DNA from: Echiichthys vipera
Lineage: Eukaryota > Chordata > Actinopteri > Perciformes > Trachinidae
NCBI GenBank assembly: GCA_963691815.1
Contig: OY829645.1
Span: 9,789,856 to 9,853,855, forward strand
Direction of reading: 5' to 3'
Length of the DNA stretch: 64,000 nt
Shown here: in pieces, positions 39,801 through 51,150 of the stretch
How positions within the stretch are numbered: position 1 is the first letter of the stretch
Layout of the letters: each line of letters begins with the position of its first letter
The notes under the pieces: model-generated
Database searches by the model: none
Told to the model about the DNA's origin: nothing
What the model saw: the letters and a program-made list of their open reading frames with translations, nothing else
Position numbers and translations under genes: made by a program

Positions 39801-40269
39801 TATATACAAAAAAAATGTCGGCTAATAAGGTGTCCAAGCCCGAGGGGGCTGGGGCCACGTTTTACCATCCGTAAAACTCATACTGCAGCCTACACCGTAC
39901 AAATTATGGAGTTGAACTTTGAACTTTGGTTAAGACCCCTGATCGTTAATTAAGTTGAATACATTTTTGCCTGTAACTCGCACATGTTACATCCCACATT
40001 CAAAATTCTTATATTCAAGCATTCCTTGAACTTATGTTGATCTCAGGATATAGGCCATGCCCATTTCTGCCTCTACTTTTTATTAGCAGGATTGCGAATA
40101 TACTGTATGCAAAAGCTAATTTTGTCTGATTAAGATGAAACTTGGTACACGTAATGTTTGGACGGTCCTGACCGAAAGTTATCAAAATAAGTTTGATACT
40201 CTTATAAATGCCGAAGTCATAAAGGAACAACTTCCTGTTGTCAAACCCAAGAGAGGTGTCATGTCTTTG
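39801..40269. other. No recognisable gene
   Basis: AT-rich; short frames only. Confidence 0.4.
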
Positions 40270-40560
40270 AAAGATTAATCTACCTCCCCTTTCAGGTCAC
40301 ATGCCCTTCCTCCTGTGTCACCGGTCTGCTGTGTTCCCTAATTACCTGATTGTGTCCACCTGTGTCGTCCTCCCTCATGAGTATATAGTCCTCGTCTTCC
40401 CCTGTCTTGTTATTGTTATTATTGTTAATAACAATTTCTTTCATCAATGTTCATCTATATCAGTTTTCCAGATAGTTATACTGTCATTATTGTCACTGTT
40501 GATGGTTCATGTCTTCTGCTACGGAACTCCTGTAATTGCACCGCTTAAGATAATATATTG
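40270..40560 (+). repeat. Partial gypsy-like LTR, first copy
   Basis: 40270-40410 matches 40876-41015 closely (TTTCAGGTCAC, CCTGATTGTGTCCACCTGTG, TATATAGTCCTCGTC). The copies diverge downstream of the TATATAG, which may be the promoter TATA element. Confidence 0.6.
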
Positions 40561-40569
40561 TTTTAATTA

Positions 40570-40760
40570 TCAGTATTGTATGTCTCATCTCATCTTCATC
40601 TCGGGGAAGACCCAGGACTAGGTGGAGAGATTATATCTCTACACTGGCCTGGGAACGCCTTGGGATCCCCCAGTTAGAGCTGGTTAATATTGCCCGGGAA
40701 AGGAAAGTTTGGGGTCCCCTGCGACCTGACCCCGGATAAGCGGTTGAAGATGAGAAGAGT
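40570..40760 (+). pseudogene. LINE ORF2 C-terminus and tail
   Basis: The plus strand reads ISTLAWERLGIPQLELVNIA-like codons and WGPLRPDPG, a stop, then GGATAAGCGGTTGAAGATGA. The same end is on the minus strand at 63270-63490. It sits between two copies of the LTR sequence. Confidence 0.65.
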
Positions 40761-40869
40761 ATTGTATGTTCACATGATAACTTCTTCCTATTGTCAAGGA
40801 TTTATCATAATTTGTCATACCACGGTGAGAATTGTCCTGTATTGGGGTTTTTTTCTTGTGAAATGTATG

Positions 40870-41130
40870 TTTTATTTTAAAAGATTAATCTTCCTCTCAT
40901 TTCAGGTCACTTGTCCTTCCTCCTGTGTCACTGGTCTGCTGTGTCCCTGATTACCTGATTGTGTCCACCTGTGTAGCCCTCCCTCATGTGTATATAGTCC
41001 TCGTCGTTCCATGTCTTGTTGCCAGAGTATTTTGTCTGTCCGTGTACCTCTAGCCATTACCACAGCCTTGTCAAGGAATAAAGCCTGCATTTATCGTACC
41101 CTGACTGTATGTACTCCTTTTCCCAGGCCT
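40870..41130 (+). repeat. Gypsy-like LTR, second copy
   Basis: Partner of 40270-40410, continuing through a TATATAG, a GGAATAAAGCC polyadenylation-like signal near 41077, to about CCTAACAG, then a gag-like start. Exact ends not determined. Confidence 0.6.
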
Positions 41131-41149
41131 AACAGTATACTCTGGTCAG

Positions 41150-41440
41150 TATGGACTCAGCAGAGGCAGAATGACCGATGGGGGTCCTGCGCGCCCAGGA
41201 ATCCCATCTTGTCCGATAGAAGGTGTTTCAGTAGGCAATGGCAGCTATCATGGGCCACCTCTCTTCCCAGCTGCAAGGCCTACTCCGGCAGATTGCTTGA
41301 CCAGTTTCAACGGGACAGCCTCCACTACAACCGCCGCTCCCACCCCGACTTCAACTCTCCCCAGAACCGGATGCAAGTTGGCACCTCCTACTCCATGCGC
41401 TGGAGTTGCTGGTTTGTGCAAGGAAATTTTAATTGACTTT
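41150..41440 (+). pseudogene. Gypsy gag start fragment
   Basis: ATG at about 41151 reads MDSAEAE then a stop; later LSSQLQGLLRQIA and PLQPPLPPRLQLSPEPD appear in one frame. This suits the N-terminus of a fish gypsy gag directly after the LTR. Stops break it. Confidence 0.5.
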
Positions 41441-41571
41441 TCTTTTCATTATACATCTCGGCATCAATAGAAGCGGGCTTAATTCATTCCTCATTTTCTC
41501 CAGCAGGGGCAGGGTTTTTCTCTTTGTACAGAAAGAAAGACAGACAGGTACTTGAGACCCTGTATCGACCA

Positions 41572-44280
41572 GACTTAGACCTAGACTTCTCTTTATTGAT
41601 CCTTAGGGATGACTCCGGCAAGGAAATTGACTTTCCAGCAGCTTACAAAAACACAAGGGAGGTATAAAAAAAATACATTTTAGGATAACCAAAAAACTCT
41701 TAGCTAAATAGTTACATGTCACACTTTATCCGGGCCTGCTGCTTTCCTGGGCCGGAGCTTCCTCAGCTGTCCTCTGACCTGGGGTCCGTTTCACAAAGCA
41801 GGTTCAAAAAACTCTGAGTCTAACCCTGAATTCTGAGTTGATCTACTCTGAGATAGGAAACTCTGAGTTTTCAGTTCCAGAACAGCAGATTTGCGAGAAC
41901 ATTGCGGCTCGGGTCAGTGCATAAGTTTAAATGTAGTCCTGTTGCAATCACAGTAATATCACAGGGGGGACTGCTTGAGTGGGAGCCTATTAATTTATTT
42001 AATTTAGGTGCAACCCCGCGGGGGAGAAGCGCACTTGGCAGCAGCTTAAGATGAAAAATAAAAACATTGTTCAAACAGGTAAAACATCGGCACAATCTCA
42101 TGGTGACGCCTCATTTTGAGCATGTTTTACATGGTAAAGTAAATATTACCGTAAGTGGCTGTTTTATATGTTGTATAAAAAACTCCCATTTGCAAAAACA
42201 CACAGCGCAACACACAATATCTGCTGGGATATGACAGCATTACTGGTTGTTAATGTTGGAAATGTAAGGACGGATGAGATGGACTGTGACATGAAACGGT
42301 GTTGTGCCGTATTCAGCATCCCTGCCGTGAAATAGACCCCCTCGCATTATAGGTGATATTCTGGATCAGAAGGCTGTTGTTTCCACCTATAGGAGTAGTT
42401 TATATACCGGTAACCCAACTAAAAGCACACACTTTTGAACCTATGAATTGCAAGAAAAGCTGGGATTATGTTTAGGAAACGCTAAGTCAAATACATTCAA
42501 CTTGCTCAAAAGATCCATTTAATTCATTTTGTAATTATGGCTGCAGTATATTAAGGACGTCTATAATAATAATAATCATCTCCAGACGAATATTTAATTC
42601 TCTGCGCAGTAATGCTGCACCTTCATCCACGGGATCGTTATCAAAAGGACATGCCATGGTAGTGAAATAGTCGCAACCTAATATAACTTCTAATGTCTGA
42701 TTTTTGCAATGATTTTCTGAAAAAACAGACGGAACTATACTTCGCCAAAACTCGCGTGCTGACTGAATGAATGAGGAAATCAATCACCGTGTGTGGCTGA
42801 AAGAGGGCGGAGACAGAGAGAAACTCAAGGTTTTCTGAGAAAAACCTGGTCCCGACCAGGTTAGTTTCAGAGAGCATGTTACCATGGTAACTGACCAAGA
42901 GGTTAAGTTACCTCTCTTTGTGAAACAGGCTAGAGTTACCCCTCTGTCTCTGGTTTGAGTTACCTCCCTTTGTGAAACAGAAAACTCAGTTTCCCTCATT
43001 TCAGGGTTAACAGACTCAGAGTTTTCACTAAACCTGCTTTGTGAAACAGGCCCCTGGTCTGTGGTGATGTGAGGCGGGGATTGTGTTGAGGTGGAGGAGG
43101 TGGGGGATGTTGTTGGGTTGTTGGGGGGAGGTGTGTAGAGGGAAGAAGGAGAGATGGCTGCAGTGAGGGGGGGCAAGGGCTGTTGAAAAAGTAATTTAGC
43201 TCATTCGCCCTCTTCATTGTCTCCCCTGTGGCTCTGGTCTTTTTTTGTGACCTGTGATGGTCCTCACACCTTCCCAGACCTCCCTCATGTTGTTCTCCCT
43301 CAGTTTCTGCTCCACCTTTCTCCTTTAGCTGTCCTAAGCTTCCCTCACACAGTGTTTCACCTGAGGACAGCCTTAACTTCCCGCGTTAACCATGGCTTGT
43401 TGTTAGGGTAACAGCGGACAGTCTTGACAGGGGAGACCATGTCTGCACAGGAGTTTAGGTGCTCCGTCAAACAATGTGTCATCCCCTCTATGTCATCACT
43501 GTGGGGGTTGATCAGCACATCCCAGACTTTGGTGTTGTAACAGTCTCTAAGGGCACTTTCCATCTCAGGGGACCAGCTCCTGATGCTACGAGTTGTCACT
43601 GGCTGTTTTTGGACCAGGGGGGTATACTGTGGCTGTAGGTGAACCAGGTTGTGATCAGACTTCCCCAGTGGAGGGAGGGGAGTTGCTCTCTATGCATCCC
43701 TTACATTAGCATACAGGAGATCATTTGTCCAGTTGTATCTGGTGGGACAGTCTACAATCTTGTCACAGGCAGTGGCTGCGTCCGCTCTCTGAGAGATGTA
43801 AACACAGATGGTGATCATGAGACTGAACCCCCTCTGCAGATGATATGGCCGTAGGCTAACAGCTAGCAGCTCGAGGTCTCGGCAACATGAGACTTTCTTT
43901 ACGGAGATATGTCCCAGGTTACACCAGGGGTTGTTCATATACATGATGAGTCCCCCACCCTTGCTTTTTCCGCTTGCTTCTGTGTCTCTGTCGGCTCTCA
44001 CCGCAGTGAATCCCGGCAGGTCCATGTTAGCATCCAGTACGAGGTGGTTTAGCCATGTCTCCATAAAGATGAACAAGCTGCTCTCACAGTAGATCCACTG
44101 GTTGTTCAGCGTGGACAGTTCGTTGATCTTGTTCGGCAGCAAGTTCATATTCCCCACGATTACTGAGGGAATCGATGGCTTGTAGCGTCTTCGATTCTCC
44201 GCTCGCTTGGCCTTTAGCTTCGCCTCGGCCTTGCAGCCCGTGGGTCTTCTCCTCAGTTCCGCCCGGACGTGGTGTCATAT
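41572..44280 (-). mobile_element. Rex-like LINE, RT deleted, with nested Harbinger copy 4
   Basis: Minus strand: endonuclease (43690-44157: FMETWLNHLVLDANMDLPG, KSKGGGLIMYMNNPW), linker (43357-43599: NNKPWLTREVKAVLR; then KLRENNMREVWEGVRTITGH), the Harbinger at 41782-43053, RGQLRKLRPRKAAGPDKV at the RT start (41710-41775), then a jump to the 3' UTR (GTCAATTTCCTTGCCGGAG) ending at 41572. The whole RT is absent, as in the LINE at 28665-32700. Confidence 0.8.
41782..43053 (+). mobile_element. PIF-Harbinger non-autonomous element, copy 4
   Basis: 1272 bp. Ends GGGTCCGTTTCACAAAGCAG and CTGCTTTGTGAAACAGGCCC are flanked by CTG (41779-41781, 43054-43056). The Myb frame is deleted: the sequence jumps from GCAGATTTGCG to AGAACATTGCGGCTCGGG at 41890. 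One internal block copy. The empty site reads GACCTGGTCTGTGG, close to the CCWGGTCT core reported for zebrafish Harbinger3. Confidence 0.88.
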
Positions 44281-44515
44281 CCCCACTCGTCCCTTTGTGC
44301 GCAGAGCCAGCAGTTCCTCTCTTGAGTAATTGAGAAAACTGGCTCTTTGTTGCATTTTAAAGTTAGAAATATCCATAGGATATATATATATATATACTGT
44401 ATATATATATATAAAACACACAATCTATTCACACGAATAGTAAACAAGTAGAAAGAAAGAGGTCAAAATAAGGTAAAAGAGCTAAAAACCGAAGAGCTAC
44501 TGGAGAGGTAGCCGT
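44281..44515. other. No gene; TA microsatellite
   Basis: (TA)n at about 44380-44413 with one CTG interruption. Confidence 0.7.
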
Positions 44516-45355
44516 CTCCTACAGCGCATACGCACTACAGCCCAATTATTGACATCACTATAAGGAACCGTTACCCTCTTCAGCTCATTTCTACTATTTT
44601 TGACCAGCTTCAACAGGCCAAAATATTTACCAAGTTGGACCTGCGCAACGCTTATCATCTGGTCCGAATTAGAGAGGGTGACGAGTGGAAGACCGGATTC
44701 AACACCACCAGTGGTTACTATGAATACAGGGTCACGCCTTTTGGACTTACCAGTGCCCCAGCTGTGTTCCAAGCCATGATAAATGACGTTCTGAGAGACT
44801 TCCATGACCATTTTGTGTACGTTTACCAAGACGATGTTCTGATCTATTCTCCCAGCCCTGACACTCACAGGACCATGTAAACCAGGTTTTGAAGAGACTC
44901 TTGGACTCATGACTTGTATGTTAAAGCTCGAAAAACTGTGTTTCATGCCGACACCGTCTCCTTCCTGGGCTTCATTGTAGCCCCTGGAAGAGTGAATATA
45001 GATCCTTTTACAGGCAGTTCGTCAGATGCTTCAGTGCAATAGCCCCTCCTCTTCACGCTCTTACCTCCTCCCAGGTGCGGTTCTGCTGGTCTCTAGAGGC
45101 AGAGAAGGCCTTCCAGATGCTTAAGCACTTCTTCACCTCGGCTCCCATCCTCACCACGACCCACAGCACCAGTTCATGGTGGAGGTGGATGCTTCCAATG
45201 AAAGAGTAGGGGCAGTCCTGTCTCAACGCTCAGAAGAGGATGGCAAGATGCATCCCTGTGCCTTCCTGTCGCGGCGACTGTCCAAAGCAGAAAGAAACTA
45301 TGATGTTGGCAATCAGGAGTTGCTGGCCACGACTATTCGACCCCGAATCTGAGGC
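44516..45355 (+). pseudogene. Gypsy reverse transcriptase/RNase H fragment
   Basis: Reads DITIRNRYPLQLISTIFDQL, IFTKLDLRNAYHLVRIREGD (motif A), YRVTPFGLTSAPAVFQAMIN (motif B) and FVYVYQDDVLIYSPS (active site YQDD, where YLDD is usual). After a frame change come ARKTVFHADTVSFLGFIVAP and the RNase H start VEVDASNERVGAVLSQRSEE, then NYDVGNQELLA. Stops follow the thumb. Flanked by LINE pieces on both sides, with no LTR. Confidence 0.82.
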
Positions 45356-45394
45356 CAAGCAACCTGAGCCCATCCTTTCACTAAACTGTGTGGT

Positions 45395-45830
45395 AGGTAT
45401 GTATGTATGTATGACTTTATCAAGTTAATGACATCAGGTGAAAAATTAAACTTAGATAACTTGGCAATTAAAACCTCATGATTAACCAAATCAAAGGCTT
45501 TCTTTAAATCGATTAAAACAGCTCCCACAACTCCACCATTATCAAACTTAGACATAATACTTTCCAAATTAAAATAATTAGCCTTTTCCGTTGAGTGATG
45601 TTTTAAAAAACCCAAATTGCATATGATGCAATGGGACAGAACCTATATTTAAATGGGTGGTAATCTGTTCAGATATCCATTTTTCTGCAATTTTTGATAA
45701 AGAATGCTTATTGTCCTATAATTACTAACAACAGTGTCATCACCTGATCTGAATACTGGTGTGATTATAGCAGTTTTCCATGAGTTGGTAAACACTCCTT
45801 CATTGATGGACCAATTTAAGGAGTGAATGA
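45395..45830 (-). pseudogene. LINE reverse transcriptase fragment
   Basis: The minus strand reads SWKTAIITPVFRSGDDTVVS (RT start), a shift, then FLKHHSTEKANYF and VVGAVLIDLKKAFDLVNHEV (motif A with the catalytic Asp), LIAKLSKFNFSPDV. It is truncated before the YADD motif by a gypsy fragment. Confidence 0.75.
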
Positions 45831-45982
45831 GTTAATGAAGGGAGAAAAGAGACAGACAAACAGATGGACAGAGAGAGACAGTTCTAAAGATGCAAGCATC
45901 CACAAAAATAACAGTCACTATAATAATAGCTATAGTAATGTGAGCATGACTTATATGTTATTGCAGTTAATATAGTAGAATT
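45831..45982 (-). mobile_element. L2-type LINE 3' UTR fragment
   Basis: Matches 58800-58970 (AGATGCAAGC, TAGTAATGTGA, CAGTTAATATAGTAGAAT) and stops where a gypsy LTR begins (TGTCAGGATCC). Confidence 0.75.
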
Positions 45983-46507
45983 GTCAGGATCCATGTCCTG
46001 TCAGGCGTTTCTCTCTTCCTTTTGTGTTGGTTTGTCTCCCTCTGTCTGTTTTTGCCTGCATGTGTTTTTCCCCTCCGTTTGTCTGGTAGGCGTGGTTCCG
46101 CCCAGCTGTGGCTGATTCCCAATCAGTGGTGGCAGCATAAAGAGCCGGATGTGGGACACATTCGGCGCCAGACCGCTGTTCTCATTTACGTGGTAACTTC
46201 TCGTCCTTTGGCTCCCGTTTCTCGTTTGATTGTATTTTCGCTCCGTGGTCCGTTGGTTTGTTTATTAATTATTGTTTCCTTGTTATTTTCCTTTGTAGTT
46301 TCCTGAGATCCCGTTTCCTTGTACACATCCCTGACTGTTCGTCTGTCACCCGTTCCTGTTACCCTCGACCGTCTCGTCGTCCTTCATAGTATACTTTTCC
46401 CCCTGTAATTGAATCCCTTTGTTTTTTGTTCATTTGTTTAGTACCCTACTCTGTGTCCTTGTCTGCATTTGGGTCCGGTTCCTCTGTGTTATTTCCTGTA
46501 CCGTTCA
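45983..46507 (+). repeat. Chromovirus 5' LTR
   Basis: Starts TGTCAGGATCC after the interrupted L2 sequence and ends ACCGTTCA directly before TGACAGAACGATC. The end shares GTGTCTTGTCTGCATTTGGG-like sequence with the LTR at 57083-57475. Confidence 0.65.
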
Positions 46508-47530
46508 TGACAGAACGATCTGGCCATAACATGGACCCCGTAGACATGGAAACCGAAACTCCGGCTTTTTCCATTCGTCAAGCGGTATCCTCTCAGGGTA
46601 TTCTGCTCGGTCAGCATTTGCAGACGCTGCGAGGAATCCTTGGGAGTCTGAACCAGCTGTCCGCCTGTGTTTCTTGCATAGAGGGACAGGTTGGGCCTCT
46701 CCTTGCTTCCTCTGTGAATGCTGTATCACCCGCTACCACTGTGAGTACCCCTCTGCCCGGTGAGCCTTATGTCCCTGCACCTGAGAGTTATAATGGGATG
46801 TTGGGGGAGTGTAAGATTTTCATATTTCAATGCTCGTTGTGTACTGCCAGCAGCCCCTCACCTACGCTAGCGATAGCTCCAAGATAGCATATGTGCTAGG
46901 TTTGCTCACAGGTAGGGCCCGAGTCTGGGGATCAGCTTTCTGGAACAACCCTCTCACACAACATGCTACATTTCAGCTATTCTCTAACGAGATCCTTCCC
47001 GTGTTTGACCACCTGGTTTGTAATTGTGATAGAAGCAACCTATTACTCGACGTGCGTCAGGGCTCCACCTGTGCGGCGGATTATTCTGTTAAGTTCCGTA
47101 CCTAAGCAGCTGAATTAAGGTGGGATGATAGGGCTCTACAGAGCATATTTTTGGGGTTGAACAAGGAGGTAAAGGACTGCTTAGTGGGGAGATCTGAGAC
47201 CAATAACCTGTAGAAGCTCATCGGCCTTGCCATCAAGATTGACAACCGTCTCCGTGAAAGGCGTCGTGAGAGGTGGTCATCACCTTCGGCAACGCCAGGC
47301 CCACTCACTGTTTCTCCCGACCCTGTCTCTAGCGTTCCTGCTTACATCCCTGTAAACCACTCTTTCGCTCCTTTCCAGGAGGAACCCATGCAGTTGGGCC
47401 GCAACCGTCAAACAACGATGGCGTTTAAGAGGGAGACTCTGCATCTACTGCGGAGCTCCCGGTCGTCAGCTGGTAGCCTGCCCAAGTTGGAGCAGCAGTT
47501 GTCACTCTCCCTGCCTTCGTTCGGCTCCGC
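46508..47530 (+). pseudogene. Chromovirus gag
   Basis: The frame at the LTR edge reads MTERSGHNMDPVDMETETPA, LGSLNQLSACVSCIEGQVGP and EPYVPAPESYNG. Frame changes follow to KIAYVLGLLTGRARVWGSAF, FDHLVCNCDRSNLLLDVRQG and IGLAIKIDNRLRERRRERWS. The zinc knuckle at 47440-47481 reads CIYCGAPGRQLVAC, with the His of C-x2-C-x4-H-x4-C changed to Arg. Several stops. Confidence 0.78.
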
Positions 47531-49235
47531 CTAGGTGCCCCAGTGACCCCAGAACCTCCTTGCCTGAACCTCCAGATTTGTCTTCTGTGCCACCAGTTAA
47601 TCATGACCTCTCCGAGGTGTTTAGCAAGGCTAAGGCATTATCCCTGCCACCTCACCGTCCCTATGATTGTCCCATTGAGTTGTTACCCTGATCAACTTTC
47701 CCTATCAGTCGTCTGTATAACCTGTCAGGACCCGAACGTGAGGACATGGAAACCTACACTAACGACTCACTTAAATCCTGGATCATTCGTCTTTCTTCCT
47801 CCCCCCTGGGAGCGGGTTTTTTCTTCGTGGCCAAGAAAGACAAGTCGTTACGCCCCTATATTTATTAACAACATTACTGTTAAGAATAAGTATCCCCTGC
47901 CGTTGATTAATTCCATGTTTGAACCGCTGCATGGTGCCACTGTCTTCTCCAAACTAGATCTCTGCACGAAACTATTTAGTTAGAGTTAAGGAGGGGGATG
48001 AGTGGAAGACCGCCTTTAATACTCCACTCGGCTTATACTCCTGTTAATGCCCTTTGGGTTAACTAATGTCCCAGTTGTCTACCAGGCACTAGTTAACGAC
48101 ATTCTCCGGTATATGCTGAACTGCTCTGTGTTCGTCTACCTGGACGACATTTTGATTTTCTCAAGAGACTTGTCAGAGCACGTTAATCACGTCCGCCAGG
48201 TTCTGCAGCGCCTACAGGAAAATTGGTTGTTCGTCAAAGCAGAAAAATGTGAATTCCATGTCTCATCAGTGACCAATTTCTACCATCGCCTTATCCGTAA
48301 CTAAAGCCAGGGTGTGTCCCAGATGACCAGATAAACGTCCTCCACTACCTTCTTTGTTTGGTCTTCAGCTGCTGATGACGCATTTCTGGCTCTTGAGAAA
48401 CGCTTCTCATCCGCCCTTGTGTTGGTTCAGCCCAATCCTGCTTGTCAGTTCATTGTGGAGGTGGATGCCTCAGATCTGGGAGTAGGTACAGTTCTGTCAC
48501 AGCGATCGGCTACGGATAACAAGGTTCATCTGTGCACGTTTTTCTCCAAGAAGCTGTCGCCCGTTTAGAGAAACTACAACGTAGGGAACCATGAGTTACT
48601 AGCGGTCAAAGTAGCTTTGGAGGAGTGGTGACACTGGTTGGAGGGGGCAAAGACTCCGTTTGTGGTTTGGACTGATCACAAGAACCTGTCATACATCCAG
48701 ACGGCTAAGAGACTGAATTCCCAGCAAGCCCAGTGGGCATTGTTTTTCGGACGTTTTAACTTCTCACTGACTTACATTCCAGGAACCAAGAATGTTAAAC
48801 TGGATGCCCTTTCTCATCAGTTCGGACCTGCTGTGGAGGAGGAGACCTGGTCGGATCACATCATTCCCGCGCCTAGCATTATGGCCACTCTTACCTGGGA
48901 GATCGAGACTACGGTGAGACAAGAGCAACGCACTGACCCCGACCCTGGTTTCTTCCCGCCAGTGTTCGCTCCAAGGTGCTCCAGTGGGGGCATTCTTCTT
49001 GTCTTGCCTGTCATCCCGGGACCACCAGGGTTCTGATGGTCACTCCTGCACCATCACTTCTGGTGGAAAACCATGACCAAGGATACCCGGGAGTTTGTCC
49101 TGGCCTCCACCGTTTGCGTTTGGGGCAAGGCCTCTCATCGTCCTCCAGCTGGCCTTGTACGTCCTCCTCCCGTGCCCTGTCATCCTTGGTCTCTAATCGC
49201 ATTGGATTCTGTCACTGGACTTCCTGTCTCCCAAG
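47531..49235 (+). pseudogene. Chromovirus reverse transcriptase and RNase H
   Basis: RT: APIFINNITVKNKYPLPLIN, LHGATVFSKLDLCTK (motif A, followed by a break), MPFGLTNVPVVYQALVNDIL (motif B), CSVFVYLDDILIFSRDLSEH (YLDD at 48137). RNase H: VEVDASDLGVGTVLSQRS, a stop in SPV*RNYNVGNHELLA, and TPFVVWTDHKNLSYIQTAKR with LTYIPGTKNVKLDALSHQF. At least four frame breaks. Confidence 0.85.
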
Positions 49236-49990
49236 GTGACGACACTATGTGTTGTTGACCTGTTATCCAAAAAGGTTCACTATGTTCCCCTGCCTAAATG
49301 GCCGCCGGCCATGGAGACGGCATCCCTTTTGGTGGACCATGTTTTTCGACTCCATGGGATCCCCCTTGATATCGTTTCGGACCGGGGTCCCCAGTTCACC
49401 TCCTGTGTCTGGAGAGCCTTCTGTCAGGCTTTGGGAGCCAGGGTCAGTTTGTCATCGGGCTACCACCCTCAGTCTAACGGGCAGACAGAATGAGCCAACC
49501 AGGATTTGAAGACTGCTCTTTGCTGTGTTTGTGCCTGCAACCCCTCATAGTGGTCGTCTCAGCTGTCCTGAGTGGAATACTCCCACACCTTCTCTGCTAC
49601 AGGTATGTCTCCCTTCGAGGCTTCATTTGGGTTACTTGCCTCCTCTCTTTCCGGCCAAGTAGTCTGAGATTGCTGTGCCCTCCGTTCACTTTGCTTCAGA
49701 CTGCTGAGGAGAACCGCAGGATGGCGGATCGCTGTCGCATCCCAGCTCCCAAGTACAGACCGGGGCAGAAGGTATGGCTGAGCTCCCATGACATTCCCCT
49801 GAATGTCACCTCCAGGAAACTCGCTTCCCATTTCGTTGGTCCCTTTGAGGTTGAGACTATCATCAACCCCAGTGCTGTTAGTCTCAAGCTTCCGGAGTCC
49901 CTCAAGATCCATCCTACGTTCCATGTCTCCCAGCCAAAGCCAGTGTCCACCAGCACACTGTGCCGGCCTACCGTCACCCCACCACCCCCC
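49236..49990 (+). pseudogene. Chromovirus integrase
   Basis: The core reads VVDLLSKKVHYVPLPKWPPA (first Asp), FRLHGIPLDIVSDRGPQFTS (second Asp) and GYHPQSNGQTE (catalytic Glu), where a stop falls. The C-terminal part is AENRRMADRCRIPAPKYRPG, KVWLSSHDIPLNVTSRKLAS and IHPTFHVSQPKPV. The DDE residues are all present but the frame breaks between core and C-terminus. Confidence 0.85.
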
Positions 49991-50195
49991 TGAACCTTGG
50001 ATGTCCATTCGGCATTCACGGTCAACCTGTTATTGGATGTGCGACGCAGAGGGCGCGGCTTCCAGTACTTGGTCGACTGGCAGGGATATGGTCTGAGGAG
50101 AGGAGCTGGGTCTCTCAGCCCCTGATTCTCAACCCGTCTCTCATCAGGGATTTCTACCGGGCTCATCCTGGGAGGCCCAGTGGTCTCAGCTAACA
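49991..50195 (+). pseudogene. Chromodomain at the end of the gypsy Pol
   Basis: Reads NLLLDVRRRGRGFQYLVDWQ and GYG, a shift, then SWVSQPLILNPSLIRDFYRA and HPGRPSGLS. The aromatic FQYLVDWQGY block is the chromodomain core that directs chromovirus integration to marked chromatin. A frameshift after GYG breaks it. Confidence 0.75.
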
Positions 50196-50458
50196 TCAAA
50201 CACGGCACAAAGGGCGTGGCTCTGCAGGCAATCAATGGAAAATCTTGCCCCACTTCCTGCGTCCACTGTGTGGCGCTAGAGAACACCTACAAAACATGCT
50301 TTGCCTTGTTCTATATTAAACAAAGACCACACATTGAAAATTTCATGTAAATCGGATGAAGTTTGCCTGTGAATATTCTCATTTGTCCAGGTCATCATGG
50401 CCTCCTGTGACTAAAACGACTGTTGTTAAGACTCAATAGAGCACTAACAAAGTCAAAA
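50196..50458. other. No gene seen
   Basis: Flank after the chromovirus. No LTR recognised. Confidence 0.4.
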
Positions 50459-51150
50459 CGTACTTTCCACCAACGACTGTCGGGCCCTAATAATAATAAT
50501 CAACAGGTCCCTCGACAATAACTTCGTTGGTGCTCGGGTCCTAAAAAAAGGAAAGGGGAGGTGTCTCTCAGCATCATCAAGAATAACTTGAGATAGTGAG
50601 ACTATTACTAAACAGAGCCAGCAATGTGTTTCCCAAGTTTTGTGGAATGCTGTCAAAGATCCCTTCTGTGAGAACCTTAACTTCTCTTACCCTAGACATT
50701 GTAAAACTTCACGTAACCAACTATTGTGAGTTGATGGAGAAACATTTCCATTTAAGGAGAGTGTTACGTCTGGTGCCCAGGTTGATAAAGTCCACAACAC
50801 GTTGTGTAGACAGAGGAAGCCCAAAAAGAGCAGTCAGGAGATTGGGTTCCAAATTTGAGTTAAGAGCCTGTTTGAGGGTTTGGAATATATCAGACCAAAA
50901 TTCAGCAAGCTCCGGGTACGTCCAGAACATGTGTGCATGGTTGGCTGAACATCACTGTGACTAGGGTATATCTTAGCCAATTTAGCATTGGTGAAATGGG
51001 CTCTATGAGGCACCTTACACTGTAATAAGTTGGCCTGGCACAACTCGAGGAGAATGGACCAGTTTTAAAATGTCCCTCCACTGGACCTCAGTCATGTCTA
51101 CTCCCAAATCCTTTACCCATGCATTTTAGGTGATACAGTGGGGACCGGGC
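50459..51150 (-). pseudogene. L1-type LINE ORF2 C-terminus
   Basis: The minus strand reads FTNAKLAKIYPSHSDVQP, CSGRTRSLLNFGLIYS (shifted), MFWTYPELAEFWSDIFQTLK, NLLTALFGLPLSTQR and FHKTWETHCWL. The Cys/His region followed by MFW.CP.L..FW is the conserved end of L1-clade ORF2. Frameshifts separate the pieces. Confidence 0.72.

Larger units (their letters stand above)
45983..50195 (+). mobile_element. Ty3/gypsy chromovirus, 3' LTR missing
   Basis: A 5' LTR (45983-46507) inserted in an L2 3' UTR, then gag, zinc knuckle, RT, RNase H, integrase and a chromodomain at the end of pol. All reading frames are interrupted. No second LTR is found after 50195. A related LTR and gag start lie at 57083-57540. 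Confidence 0.85.

Noticed and set aside
49991..50195. Host chromodomain protein
   Set aside because: Directly follows a gypsy integrase and matches the chromovirus arrangement.
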